Below, piece by piece: positions 32,249-43,700 of a stretch of 64,000 nt of DNA. The number at the start of each line of letters is the position of its first letter. The first letter of the stretch is position 1. The stretch is from Xiphophorus maculatus (Eukaryota > Chordata > Actinopteri > Cyprinodontiformes > Poeciliidae). The translations under genes were made by a program, and so were the position numbers. The stretch covers positions 24,379,968 to 24,443,967 of the forward strand of contig NC_036456.1 in assembly GCF_002775205.1 (NCBI RefSeq), given 5' to 3'. The notes under the pieces were generated by a model that was not told where the DNA came from, did not search any database, and was given only the letters and a program-made list of their open reading frames with translations.

Positions 32249-34272
32249 ATGAAGATGATCTCCAGGATCCTGCTGCTCCTCATCCTCAGCTCATGTCTCT
32301 GTGGTCAGTCTCCATCTTGTCTTTGTGACAGAAAGCTCTCTAGATGGAGCTGAAAGACTCCCATGTTCCAGTTCTCAGTGTGTCTGCTCCTCTCTTTCCC
32401 TCTCTGTCTCCTCAGCAGCAACATTTGTAGTGAATGTGACACAGAGCAGCTATCAGGCAGAGGAGAACCACAGCATCACTCTGGAGTGGACCTTCACCAC
32501 CAAGACTCAGGGATCCTGGAAGAATCTGTTCATCTACTGCAGCTTGTTGGCTCCTCATAAAGAATTGATCTTCTATCACATCCATGAAGGTGTTGAGATT
32601 CCAGATTCTCAGCATGAACAGTTTTCAGGACGAGTCCAGATTGACAAAGACGTCCTCAGAGAAGGACGAATCAGACTCCATGTGTCCAGACTGAGGACTG
32701 AAGACTCTGGTCTGTATGTGTGTTACGTGAAAACTGAAGATGGATTCAACTCTGGAAGATGTCGACTCAACGTTACTGGTGAGTCATTTGGTTAGATTTT
32801 TATTTTTTACTTTGAACTTTTTAGGTCTTTGTTGAGTATAAATAGAAACTGTTTATTAGTGAAATGCTTTAGCCTCTCTTTATTAAAGCTTATGTTTGAT
32901 CACATCTCTAAGCACTAGAGGTCAGCAAGTTGACCTCACCATAGAGTGGTGATTCTAGATCAAATTCACCTGGGAATCACCATCTTGTACGTGCTGCTCA
33001 CACCTTTTCCCTGCTCTTGGCTACAGCTCCTCCTCCACAGTGAAGCGCTGTGAGTGCATAAATTTTAGAAATGTAAATGAAGGACGACTACCACAGCTTC
33101 TCAGGGCCATGATCTCCACGGTCCGAGTCTCCTGACTCTCACAGGGTTTGGTACTCGCAGCAACGGTACATTTTAGTTTATGGGGCTTTATGCATCTGAA
33201 CTTTTTGTGCGCCGCACTTTTCTAAATTTCTCCGTTTTAGTGTGAAAACTGTGCACTCCTTTATACATGAGGCCCCAGATCTGTTGTTCCAGTCCAGGTC
33301 AGAGTCCAGTGTCTCTCCTTGGTCTCTCCTGCTGCTGTGGAAGTGGACCGGTTCACTTTGACCTCTGACCTTTCTGCTCTGTTTTCTCTGTCCTGCAGTT
33401 CATAAAAACATCTCAGCTGTTCCTGCACAGAGCGTCTCTCTGCCATGCCGACTCCCCAACATCAAACCTGCTGTGGTTGTGCAGTGGACCCGACCGGACC
33501 TGGAACCAGAAGATGTCCTCCTGTTCAGAGATGAGCAGCCTGACCCAGAGAACCAGCATCCATCTTTTAGGAAGCGGGTGGAGCTGCAGGACAGACGGAT
33601 GAAGGACGGAGACGTGTCTTTGCTTCTGAGCAACGTGAGGACCAGCGACTCGGGAAAATACGAGTGTCGAGTTTTCCAGAGAGAAGCAACCGGCAGGAAG
33701 AGACGAGCTTTGACCTTTGACCCCATCTGGATCGTCTTCCTGGATGTGGCGCCTCCTACAGGTCAGTTTTCATGGTTTCTATATTCCAGTGAAAGAAGGA
33801 AGCTGCATAAAGTGTTTTAATGTTCAGATCAGTGAATCTTCTTAAAGGTGAAAATGTCTTTAGAGTCTCTGTGGGGGCTGTGGCTAATCTAAGGGGGAAT
33901 ATCCCTTTAAGGCCAGATGTGGTTCTGGTTCTGCAGTGAACCTGTCAGACCAGATGTTTGTTTTCTAAAGCTGCTGCAGAAAGCAGCTGGTCTGAGAGCA
34001 GCAGATGAAGAGAAATGGATTCTGACCTTCAGCTCTGATTCTGTTTTACAGAAAACGAGGAGGAAAGAAACAAAGATGGAAGCAGAAACAAACGTGTTGG
34101 ACTGATTGTTGGAGCCGTTCTGATTATTGGTTTGATTATTCATCATTATGTTATTAAAACAAAAGAAGAGGAAGCAGAAGATGAACAGATCACTGAACTC
34201 ACAGTGAGGGTTAAGGACGGTTCTAGTTCAGAGATCCCAACCTTGATCCTCAGAGCTCAACATCCTCCATGA
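32249..34272 (+). CDS. Two-V-domain Ig membrane protein with acidic tail (B7/butyrophilin-like)
   Basis: Exons 32249-32303 (leader), 32416-32778 (V1), 33399-33761 (V2) and 34052-34272 (stalk/TM/tail) join in phase 1 to 333 aa. The signal peptide is residues 1-18. V1 (about 19-139) has Trp43 where the B-strand Cys is expected, Cys60 where the C-strand Trp is expected, F-strand Cys121 and an extra G-strand Cys134. V2 (140-260) is a canonical IgV: Cys156, Trp169, DSGKYEC with Cys229. The TM helix is roughly 275-293 (VGLIVGAVLIIGLII), followed by a 40-residue acidic tail (KTKEEEAEDEQITEL, ending ILRAQHPP) without a tyrosine motif. V2-TM layout resembles fish VTCN1/HHLA2/butyrophilin-like proteins, so a co-stimulatory ligand or receptor at the cell surface is inferred. 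The same genomic tail is read in another frame in the 3-kb and 54-kb copies. Confidence 0.88.
33150..33277. mobile_element. Dispersed repeat end in V1-V2 intron
   Basis: TTTTTGTGCGCCGCAC and GTGAAAACTGTGCACTCC, then TTTATACATGAGGCCCC, match a motif seen at 15805-15845 and common in fish non-autonomous elements. It ends 121 bp before the V2 exon. Confidence 0.5.
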
Positions 34273-34878
34273 TTTGAATGTGACTTTGCTCTAACAACTT
34301 GATTGCAATGATTGTATCAGCTCCTCTGCAGGCCATCAGGTTCTGCTGAGGAGTTTTAATCATTGAATCATTTATGTGGCTACAGGGAAAGTCCTAAAGC
34401 CTGCAGGACTTTGGGCTCTGAGGACCAGGGTTGGGATCACTGCTCCAGTTGACCCAAGATTGGTTTCTTCAGCTGTTACAGTCGATATCTTGATGCAGTG
34501 AAAGTGAAATTGTGAACAAATCAGTTTAAAGAAGCAGGAACACATTTATTAAACATGTATGCACAAAAAACAGTTTTGCAGCTTAAGAATCAATAATTTT
34601 ATCTCCTGACTTTGTTCAAAACTGAGTGAGAAGAAATTTAAACTGTTATTATTCTTCAATATAAAACATGTATATATGATCTAAGAATAATATATTCCAT
34701 ATTATTTTAGTTTCTTTATTTCCTCCATAACTATTTCAAGATAGTTATATCTTCATATAACTTTGATTATATTGTCATATAAATATATTTATGCTTGTAT
34801 ATTGTTTCCTTTCTTTAGCCTTGATGTTTCACAAAGTCACTTCACATGTTAATGTTCACATGCATTTCAATGTTATTC

Positions 34879-36339
34879 CATCCATCCATCCATCCATCCA
34901 TCCATCTTCTTCTGCTTATCCGAGGTCGGGTCGCGGGGGTAGCAACTTCAGAAGGGAGGCCCAGACTTCCCTCTCCCCAGCCACTTCTTCTAGCTCTTCC
35001 GGGTGAATCCCGAGGCGTTCCCAGGCCAGCCGAGAGACATAGTCTCTCCAGCGTGTCCTGGGTCTTCCCCGGGGCCTCCTCCCGGTGGGACGTGCCCGGA
35101 ACGCCTCACCAGGGAGGCGTCCAGGAGGCATCCTGACCAGATGCCCGAGCCTCAACTGGCTCCTCTCGATGTGAAGGAGCAGCGGCTCTACTCTGAGTCC
35201 CTCCCGGATGACTGAGCTTCTCACCCTATCTCTAAGGGAGAGCCCAGCCACCCTACGGAGAAAACCCATTTCGGCCGCTTGTACCCGCAATCTCGTTCTT
35301 TCGGTCATGACCCAAAGCTCATGACCATAGATGAGGGTGGGAACGTAGATCGACCGGTAAATCGAGAGCTTCGCTTTTTGGCTCAGCTCTTTCTTCACCA
35401 CGACGGACCGGTACAGCGCCCGCTTGACAGCAGACGCTGCGCCAATCCGCCTGTCGATCTCCCGCTCCCTTCTTCCCTCATTCGTGAACAAGATCCCGAG
35501 ATACTTGAACTCCTCCACCTGGGGCAGGACACCCCCCCGACCCGGAGAAGGCACTCTACCCTTTTCCGGCTCAAGACCATGGCCTCGGATTTGGAGGCAC
35601 TGATCCCCATCCCGGCCGCTTCACACTCGGCTGCGAACCGCTCCAGCGAGAGCTGCAGATCACGATCTGATGAGGCCAGTAGGACCACATCATCCGCAAA
35701 AAGCAGAGATGAGATCCTAAGGCCACCAAATCGGATCCCCTCAACACCTTGGCTGCGCCTAGAAATTCTGTCCATGAAAGTAATGAACAGAATCGGTGAC
35801 AAAGGGCAGCCCTGGCGGAGTCCAACTCTCACCGGAAATGAGCCCGACTTACTGCCGGCAATGCGGACCAGACTCTGACACCGGTCATACAGGGACCTGA
35901 CAGCCCGTATCAAAGGGACCGGTACCCCATACTCCCGGAGAACCCCCCACAGGGCTCCCCGAGGGACACGGTCGAACGCCTTCTCCAAGTCCACAAAACA
36001 CATGTAGACTGGTTGGGCGAACTCCCATGCACCCTCCAGGACCCTGCCGAGGGTGTAGAGCTGGTCCAGTGTTCCACGACCAGGACGAAAACCACACTGC
36101 TCTTCCTGGATCCGAGGTTCGACTATCCGACGGACCCTCCTCTCCAGGACCCCTGAATAGACCTTGCCAGGGAGGCTTAAGAGTGTGACCCCTCTATAAT
36201 TGGAGCACACCCTCCGGTCCCCCTTTTTGAACAGGGGGACCACCACCCCGGTCTGCCAGTCCAGGGGAACTGCCCCCGATGTCCATGCAATATTGCAGAG
36301 TCGCATCAACCAACACAACCTTACAACAACATAAGAATA
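34879..36339 (-). mobile_element. Rex3 LINE, 5'-truncated 1.46 kb copy
   Basis: CCATCC repeats and TTCTGCTTATCCGAGGTCG mark the 3' end. CGGTGACAAAGGGCAGCCCT near 35792 is a hallmark Rex3 segment. On the minus strand the ORF 36318-35395 covers palm motifs YRGVTLLSLPGKVYSGVLER, CFVDLEKAFDRVPRGALW, GLRQGCPLSPILF and LLFADDVVLLAS. A frame break near the C7 run at 35531 leads into the C-terminal frame. TTATTC at 34873-34878 and 36340-36345 is the likely target duplication. The homologous 3' flanks of the copies at 2.8 and 53.6 kb lack the insertion. Confidence 0.92.
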
Positions 36340-36345
36340 TTATTC

Positions 36346-38100
36346 TTATTTTTATTCATATCTGCATTGTGCCCTCCTTCTCTTTCTGCTAATTATTATT
36401 GAATATTTTTGCATAGTAATTATGTGTGAATGTTATCTTTTGGGTTTATTTTCAATAGGAATTGTTGGATAAATTGTATTTTTAGTAATGATCAAATATT
36501 CGTTGTATCATGTAGCCTTGTAGTTACATTTAGATAATGTTTAATTATATGCTTTTTCTCTTTTTCTTCTATTTTAAGTAATGTTTCTGTGTGTTAAATA
36601 ACTTTGATTCCTTCCTGTGACTTCCTTGAGATGCCATCAGCAAAGCCTGGGAGATAGCGGAGACAACTCTTCTAGCAGAGTTTATTGCCCAGCAATAAAC
36701 TCTGCTCTCCTGTGTGATATACAACTTGTTTTACTCAACGCCGGCCGTGTCTGGTACTCGACTGGAGCAAGAAGGATTTAGATTGTAGATAACATGTGTC
36801 TAAATAGTAAAAGTCATTAGCGCTGCAACTATGTGATAAATTGTTCTTGCCCCTCCCTTTGAGAAGTTGCAAGCGCCCAATGTACGAGGGTTTCTGAGAG
36901 TAATAAAAAGAGAGGAGCGGACAGATGTGTTTCAGAGCGTTTAGAGATTTGTAACTGAAAGCACATCTCTGTCTGCTCTCCTCGCAAGTACAAAAGAATC
37001 TAACTCTCTTGTCTTTCCTGTGTTTGTTTAAATTGTCTCTAATAGGTATTTAGACCTGACAGGAATTTAATGTATATGATTTTGTATAAAGTGTGTTTTT
37101 AATCTTACTGTATTAAATATCCTTATTGTTTTTTTCTAAAGTGTGATTATCAGCTGAAGAGTATTTTTATATCTTTTATTCCCAGATCTATGCAAAGTAG
37201 AATAGTTAAAGTAAAGACATTGAGGAATATAGAATATGCAGGAATTTCAGATCTAAAATATAAATTTATTCTTCCAAGAACTGCAGTAAATATGATCAGA
37301 TTTAATCTGACAGTTTATATGAGGTTTCCAGCAGATTTTATTTCATTCACTCTTTCAAAATGTTTATATTTAATTATGAGTTCTACATTAAATTGTACAT
37401 TATTCCTTCCAAACAGTATAAACTTTGTTTTATTCAGGTATATTTAGAAATTATTTCTGTTAAAACTCAGGTCTAGTTTGTGTCTTCAGTCCTAATTGGA
37501 TTGTTGAATTACTGATCACAAAAACATTTAAACTTCAATCATTTAATTTATGTATGTTGATATTTTGTTACTGAGCTAATAAAATATTCAACTTTTCTTG
37601 TTTCTTTGTTTTCAGTGTTTTTCAAACTTTTCTCAGTTAAATTTTTATCTTTATAGTTAAATAAATAAACAGGAAGTAGAAACATAGAATCTGATGAAAG
37701 TTTTCAATTAATGCATAAAAATAAATTAAATCAACAAATGTTACTAAATTATTTCATGTTGTTTCCTGATTTTGTTTCATGTAAACTGAAGTGAAGATCA
37801 CAGAGTGAAGCATCAGGATGAAGCTGCTGATCGACTGATCAGATCAATATTCAATAATCACGTCTTAAAGCTGTTAGAAATAAACACATTTCATTAAAGA
37901 AACATTTCTAAATCTGTGTTTTCACATCAGAACTGAATAAAGACAGAAAGGAGGAGAAATACTAACTTTCACTGCTGAGCAGCTTTTAGTCAGAGCTTAG
38001 AGCGCCACCATGTGGACAAAACCACACATTGCAGCTGATCTCTGCTGAGGTAACATCATTTACTTCCTGGTTGGATCTTTATAGATTTGACTGATTTTGG
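36346..38100 (-). repeat. Right arm of the large inverted repeat
   Basis: Reverse complement of 19315-21022, interrupted by the solo LTR at 36463-37061. Its inner end joins the 3' flank of the 32-kb Ig gene, which is also shared with the 2.4-3.0-kb and 53.2-53.8-kb regions. Confidence 0.85.
36463..37061 (+). mobile_element. Solo LTR, 599 bp, flanked by GGAAT
   Basis: It starts TGTTGGATAAATTG, ends TTTAGACCTGACA and is bounded by GGAAT at 36458-36462 and 37062-37066. The uninterrupted sequence exists on the complement at about 2720-2750. Inside, CAGAGTTTATTG and CAATAAACTCTG form a 12-bp hairpin carrying AATAAA, as at an R-region poly(A) site. Probably an endogenous-retrovirus or gypsy LTR. 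Confidence 0.85.
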
Positions 38101-41100
38101 TGAATATTATTATTCTGCATCCTCGTCTTCTCAACTTTATTGATTTATTTTGTGTAAACAGATTTACTTACAATAAGATGAAACAAGCAGCAGGAAAATA
38201 ATCATTTTAACCAACTTGTTAAACCAACTGTTGGTTTAACCAACTGACTGAAGCAGCTTGAAGTGAAGAAACACAATGTCTGGTTCATCTGTGGACATTT
38301 TGTAGAAAAAGTGCATTAATGAGTGAATGTTTAAGGTGATCAGGCTGATCAGATGGCAGATATTATGGCTGCATGAATAATTAGTATTTATATGAACATG
38401 CTGGTCCCTAGTGGGGTTTTGAGGGCTGCTGCTGCCTGTCTCCACTAGGTGTGAGGTGGTGTCACCCTAGACAGGATATAATGAAATAATGGATATAATG
38501 ATGACTTTGGAAACGTCCTTTTTTTACCCTGAAAGTTTTCTTCTAGTATATGAACTGAAACATGAGAGAAATTTACAGAAAGAGAAAATGTTTCATTCAA
38601 TATGAGAGCAAAGCTGCTGGTTTGATGCTCAGACTGTCTCTCACATCAGTGATCAATAAAGTTTAATGAGAGAATCTGGAGAATTAAAGTCATTGGATTG
38701 AACCACTAACACAGATTATATAGAATAATGAAACCATTCAGGTCAAAATTGGATCCTAATGAATATTTGTTTGTTTTAACAGCCAGAAATGATAATTTGT
38801 TTGTTTTTGTTCATTTTTATGAAGCCAGTTGTGTATCAAGCCAGCAGGTCGTCATCATGTTGAAAACTCAGTTTAAAGATTTAAAGATGAGATTCTTTGA
38901 TTTAGAAACATTCATCGTCTCAAGTTAATTCAGCATTTTTATCTGTTCTGCTGCTTTGAACTGAAACTGAACATCATGGCAGCTGAGTCGTCGTTTCAGT
39001 GACTTGAAACAACATCATCTATAATTATTGTCTCAATATTACAGATAATAACATGCAAAGAAACTGTAACATCTGCAGTTCTGTCTTTATGAACAACTCA
39101 TCTCCAAAAATATTTTCATGTTCATCAGATTTTCCTCATTCATGGTGAGACAAAGTCAAACAGCTCATCAGTGGTTTCTCTCTAGTTACAGAAGGAAATC
39201 ATTCTTTAATTCAGTCTCTCTTCAGACTAAACAGTTTGACTTTAGTAGAAGCATTTTGTTCTGCAGGTGTTTGTTTAGAAACTTCTTGTTACCTTGAGTT
39301 ACTCAGTTTACAGAAAATCAAACTACCTGTGAAGAATATAATGGTAACAGCTCAGCTCTGTTCTGGTTGACCATGTCAGTCCGTGTCAAACTCTTTTCTG
39401 TTTTCAGAAAACAAGGCAGCTCTGTGATGAGGGACAAATCCTCTAATAGAGGCAGAAAAAATGTTTCTTTCTGTTTTATCACAAACATTCTGACAGAATG
39501 TTTGTTTCTGACTTCAGGTCCAGGTTATGCATAACAGGAGGATGTTTACAGCAGCTTTATTTTATCTTTACAATATCATAAGAATCTACAGAACTGTGAA
39601 ATGTGCAAAGACCTGATGCTGCAGTGACTGGTTAAAAATCACAGAATAAAAAATCAGCAGCAGATCTGTAATTTGAATACAGTTTAGAATTAGAGAAAAT
39701 TCTGAATGTCATAAAAGTGAAGAAAAGAGGATGTAATAAACCTCTACAGTATTTCTGCAGACTGATGTAAAACCAAGACAAAAGCACCGCAGCACATATT
39801 CAGTCATATTATTCTCATAGGTTATAATCCACATCTTATTTATGATTGTTTTGTCATGAGGAGGTTAGTAACTAAAGGTCATTACAAGGTCAGAGTTTTG
39901 CATCCATCATATAGTAACGTGTTTCCATTCCACACAGGCTGATCTCCTCCATGTCACGATGCATTGATGCAGTAATTTATACTAGAGCTACATGTTTAAA
40001 ACAAACATCAAGTGTTAAAAAATGTTAATTTTATGTTTTAATAATTTTTAGTTGAAAGGTTCAAGTCTTTGTTTAATTTAACTTGAGCAGAAAAACCAGT
40101 TTGTAACCTGAAAGTTAAACCTTCATGTTGCTAAAATAAACACCTCCTTCCTGTTTCCAGTCATGAGTGAATCTGATGCAACAATGTTTGTGTTCAGATT
40201 AGAGCAAAAACATTGCAGATAATAACTTCATCTGCTGGAGTTTCCTCACTCACAACGAAGCCTCAGTCACTGTCTGATCGTCTCTCCTGCTGAAAATATT
40301 AATAATCACAGTGAGGAGAATCGGCTCAATACTCCACTACAAAGTAAGAATCTGAAACTAATATATCAGTTTTACAGTCTGTGTCTTTATATTTTTAATT
40401 TTAAATTGTCATACACTCTTATTGTTTACAAGCAGTGACTGATTCAATATCACTTTATTTTTTACTTTAAAATAGATTTAAAGTTAATAAAGTTGCTGCT
40501 ATTTCTGTTTAGTAGAAAACAAACCTGGTTATTTTCAGATGCTTCTTTTTATATTTTTATGAATTGAATTTTTAACAAACAAAATTGTTTGACACAAATA
40601 CTGAAAGAAGTTTTTACATCTAAACTGAAATTACTTCTGTATGTTTTAAAAATAAAATTAGGATGGAAATGTGTAAATAAAAGCTGATCTTACAAAGAAT
40701 ATAAGCTTTTATTTTTCTTTAAGCGCTCTACGAAAATGTTCTTTGTTTACACAGGCATTCAGTTTTTTAAGTTTAATGTCTCTGAGAGAAGATCATTTTT
40801 ATGTTGACTGAAGCATTTTTTAAAACAAAAGTTAAACTGAATCAGGTTTAAAGTTCAGAAATGTTCTGGTGTCATTTCAGGTCATTTCCTGAGAGAGATG
40901 AATCCAGAGAAACAGCTTCAGTCAGTCACACATCTTTTTCTGCTTTGGTTCACGTTTTATCGAGCTCTTGGATCCTGGCTGTGGCTGACAAACAGAAATC
41001 AAAAGGTTTGATGGTTCCTGAAAAACCTGCAGGTGAAGAATTAAAAACATCTGACAACAACATTTCACTGTCATCTTCCAACTCAGAGTTAAAAGTTTTT

Positions 41101-41175
41101 ATTCAAGTCTATAAGAACAAATGTTCTGGGTTTGTTCCTGCTTTACTGAGCTGCTGAGAGAAACTTCTCTGGTTT
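38101..41175. other. No convincing gene
   Basis: Anonymous AT-rich DNA. A plus-strand ORF at 40861-41157 (98 aa) is not recognised and has no splice or domain support. A 10-bp palindrome (TTAAACCAAC, TG, TTGGTTTAA) lies at about 38217-38238. Confidence 0.45.
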
Positions 41176-41345
41176 AAACATTAATTTTGTTTTGAAAACT
41201 GTTTCACTCCTTCACCAAACAATCAGATCAACCACAGCAGCTTGTTAATCCCAGCAGGAGGCTGACTGACAAGGACGAGGGTCTAGTCAAAGTAAATAAC
41301 AATAAATCTACCAACAGCATAACCTTGGATCAAAACAAGAAACAA
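41176..41345 (+). repeat. Direct repeat of 24064-24265
   Basis: Shared blocks are described at the partner. It lies just upstream of the candidate leader exon of the 42-kb Ig gene. Confidence 0.85.
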
Positions 41346-41463
41346 CAGAAACAAGCTAACAGAAAGTCACTTTGCTGACTTCCTGTTGTTGCATCAACAC
41401 TTATAATGAAAAGCAAAGACAAACCTTAGAGACATGATCAGTGTGAACTCTTGTGAACTGCAG

Positions 41464-41512
41464 ATCTGGATCAGGAACACGGTTGGATTTTATGTTGTGA
41501 TGGATTTTATTA
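41464..41512 (+). promoter_or_regulatory. Candidate 5' UTR exon of the 42-kb Ig gene
   Basis: GATCTGGATCAGGAACACGG to GATGGATTTTATTA ends at donor GTAAGT (41513). The leader acceptor CTCTCTCCAG is 490 bp downstream. Short ATG frames in it do not continue in frame into the leader. Confidence 0.45.
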
Positions 41513-42002
41513 GTAAGTTTATCATATTTGTTTCTAGTTTTTATTTTTTGACTTTAATACTTTGTGTAATTTGACAGAATATTAAAGTCATTGCAGGTTA
41601 AGGAACAAAAGCAACTAATTTATGTCATAAAATGTTTATGTTTGTTTGTAGTAAATATGTGAAGTTAATCAAGATGTTTCTGAGTTTTATAGTAGCAATG
41701 TATTCCTCTATTTCTATATGTTTATTTTTATTGATCTACAATAGTACTCTGTGGTACTATGAACATGCAGTGGACAAAAAGATGTTTATTTACTATTTAC
41801 TGTTATTGATAAAATCTCTTAAAGTCTCTAAAACTAGAAAGCAGAAAATTTGTTTTATTTTTCTGAGTCTCTAATTGAAGATCCTGAGATTTTTTTTTCT
41901 GAATGAAGTCAGGCTGAGTTGTTATGAATCCAGTTGTTCCTTGTATTGTTAGTGATGATGTTCCTGATGTTCTGCTGCCTCTCCTCCTCTTCCTCTCTCC
42001 AG

Positions 42003-42889
42003 ATGAAGATGATCTCCAGGATCCTGCTGCTCCTCATCCTCAGCTCATGTCTCTGTGGTCAGTCTCCATCTTGTCTTTGTGACAGAAAGCTCTCTAGATG
42101 GAGCTGAAAGACTCCCATGTTCCAGTTCTCAGTGTGTCTGCTCCTCTCTTTCCCTCTCTGTCTCCTCAGCAGCAACATTTGTAGTGAATGTGACACAGAG
42201 CAGCTATCAGGCAGAGGAGAACCACAGCATCACTCTGGAGTGGACCTTCATCACCAGACCCGACTCCTCTCTGTCCTCCATGTTTATCCTCTGTGAACTT
42301 CTAGCTCCCCCTAGAAGATTGGTTCTGTATCAGGTCCATGAAGGTGTTGAGATTCCAGAATCTCAGCATGAACAGTTTTCAGGACGAGTCCAGAGTGACA
42401 AAGACGTCCTCAGAGAAGGACGAATCAGACTCCATGTGTCCAGACTGAGGACTGAAGACTCTGGTCTGTATCTGTGTGACGTGAAAACTGAAGATGGATT
42501 CAACTCTGGAAGATGTCGACTCAACGTTACTGGTGAGAAGAAATATTTTACTCAGATAAAATCCTGAGACCTGAGTTGTTGAATTTCTTCATCTTCTACA
42601 TGAATCCTCCTGGATCTCAGTTTTCATCAAATATTAATAAATATTTCTGATTTCTCTCCCAGCAGCTGCTGATCAGATCCAAACTCAGAGACCAACTTTG
42701 ACTCCAGAACCAGAGAGACGAGGAAGGAACATCCTCTTCATCACTCAGGGACTTACAGCAGCTCTAATGATTCTAATAATAATGTTGATTATTTGGTTTA
42801 GGAAGGAAAGAAAGAATCATTTTGAATCAAGTGTGGATGAGAAAAAACCCAACAAATATAACAAGTTTGTTTGCTATAGTTTAGTTTAA
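42003..42889 (+). CDS. Single-V-domain Ig membrane protein with ITIM/PDZ-like C-terminus
   Basis: Exons 42003-42057, 42170-42532 and 42663-42889 join in phase 1 to 214 aa. The signal peptide matches the family. V1 differs most from its relatives after the B strand (ITRPDSSLSSMFILCELLAP) and keeps the Trp (B strand), Cys (C strand) and Cys (F strand) pattern. The stalk (TLTPEPERRGRN) leads to a TM segment ILFITQGLTAALMILIIMLI and a tail of about 29 residues. The tail ends NKFVCYSLV: VCYSLV fits the ITIM pattern (I/V/L/S)xYxx(I/V/L), and SLV at the terminus fits a class I PDZ ligand. The leader acceptor is CCAG directly before ATG, where the other copies have CAGG before ATG. Surface receptor role is inferred. 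Confidence 0.86.
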
Positions 42890-43087
42890 AACTAATTTTG
42901 CCTCCACAGAAAAATATCAGATTTGTTTCAATCTATTCTGATTTACATGTTAGATCATCATGAATGAATGTATAGTAATAATGATGACATTGAGTCATTT
43001 ATTGTTATTGATTTAGAAAGGAAATACAACAAAACAACAAACCAAAGGAAAAATAATCTAATAATGTTGATCTAAAAGTATAAAAAC

Positions 43088-43438
43088 TGTAGCGGCTAAA
43101 ATCCTATTTTTATTCTACTGGTTTCTGTTCCTGAAAGGTTTTGGTTTTACGTGTCCTCAGTTAAGATTTATCATGTTGATACTTAGTTTGACTTATAATA
43201 AAGTTGTTTATTAACAGAACAATGTCCATTGTTTTACTGCTTCCATTTAGATACACATAAATTTGACATTAATCTGAACCAAACACAGCAGAAAACTGTT
43301 GCCTCTTCCCATTAACAACACCTGAGCAGAATCATGGTTGACCTTAAATAACCCCATCCCCCATCAGACACTCAGAACTCAAAATGAAATACGCCCCCTG
43401 GTGGCGATAAAAACAAGAAAGGACAAATGGTTCCTACA
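43088..43438. mobile_element. Solo LTR, 351 bp, flanked by AAAAC
   Basis: Same family as 10293-10643 (TGTAGCGGCTAAAATCC start, TTCCTACA end), identical length, with a different 5-bp target duplication AAAAC at 43083-43087 and 43439-43443. It lies 200 bp after the 42-kb gene. Confidence 0.87.
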
Positions 43439-43589
43439 AAAACTAAAAACTGTTCTTTGAGTTTTTAGAGATCACCTGTGCTTCCATTACCAGCCAGCAG
43501 GGGCGCTGTGAGGATAAAAGGAGGCTCCTTCACTTCCTCTTCCTGCTCTGACATGGTGACACTTCAGTGTGAGTGTTGGTTGTTTGGTC

Positions 43590-43700
43590 AACAATATATT
43601 TTTATATATTTTTATTTAACCAGGTAAACCCCGTTGAGATCTAGATCTGATTTTCAAGAGGGACCTGGGCAGAAATCTGCAACACAACAACCTGGTGACA
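43590..43700. repeat. Dispersed fish repeat tail
   Basis: TTTATTTAACCAGGTAAACC and TTTTCAAGAGGGACCTGG are a widespread teleost repeat motif. Ends are not defined. Confidence 0.5.

Noticed and set aside
33261..33446. Antisense ORF MAERRSVQEQL, also at 3886 and 54690
   Set aside because: It is the exact antisense of the V2 exon start in all three copies, with no domain or splice support.
35279..35878. 199-aa plus-strand ORF in Rex3
   Set aside because: Antisense shadow of the Rex3 reverse transcriptase; GC-rich antisense frames stay open by chance.
40861..41157. 98-aa plus-strand ORF
   Set aside because: No recognised domain, signal or splice context. Composition is like the surroundings.
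43540..43580. Start of a new gene at ATGGTGACACTTCAGTG after GATAAAAGG
   Set aside because: The ATG frame is short and no exon follows. The TATA-like word alone is weak evidence.
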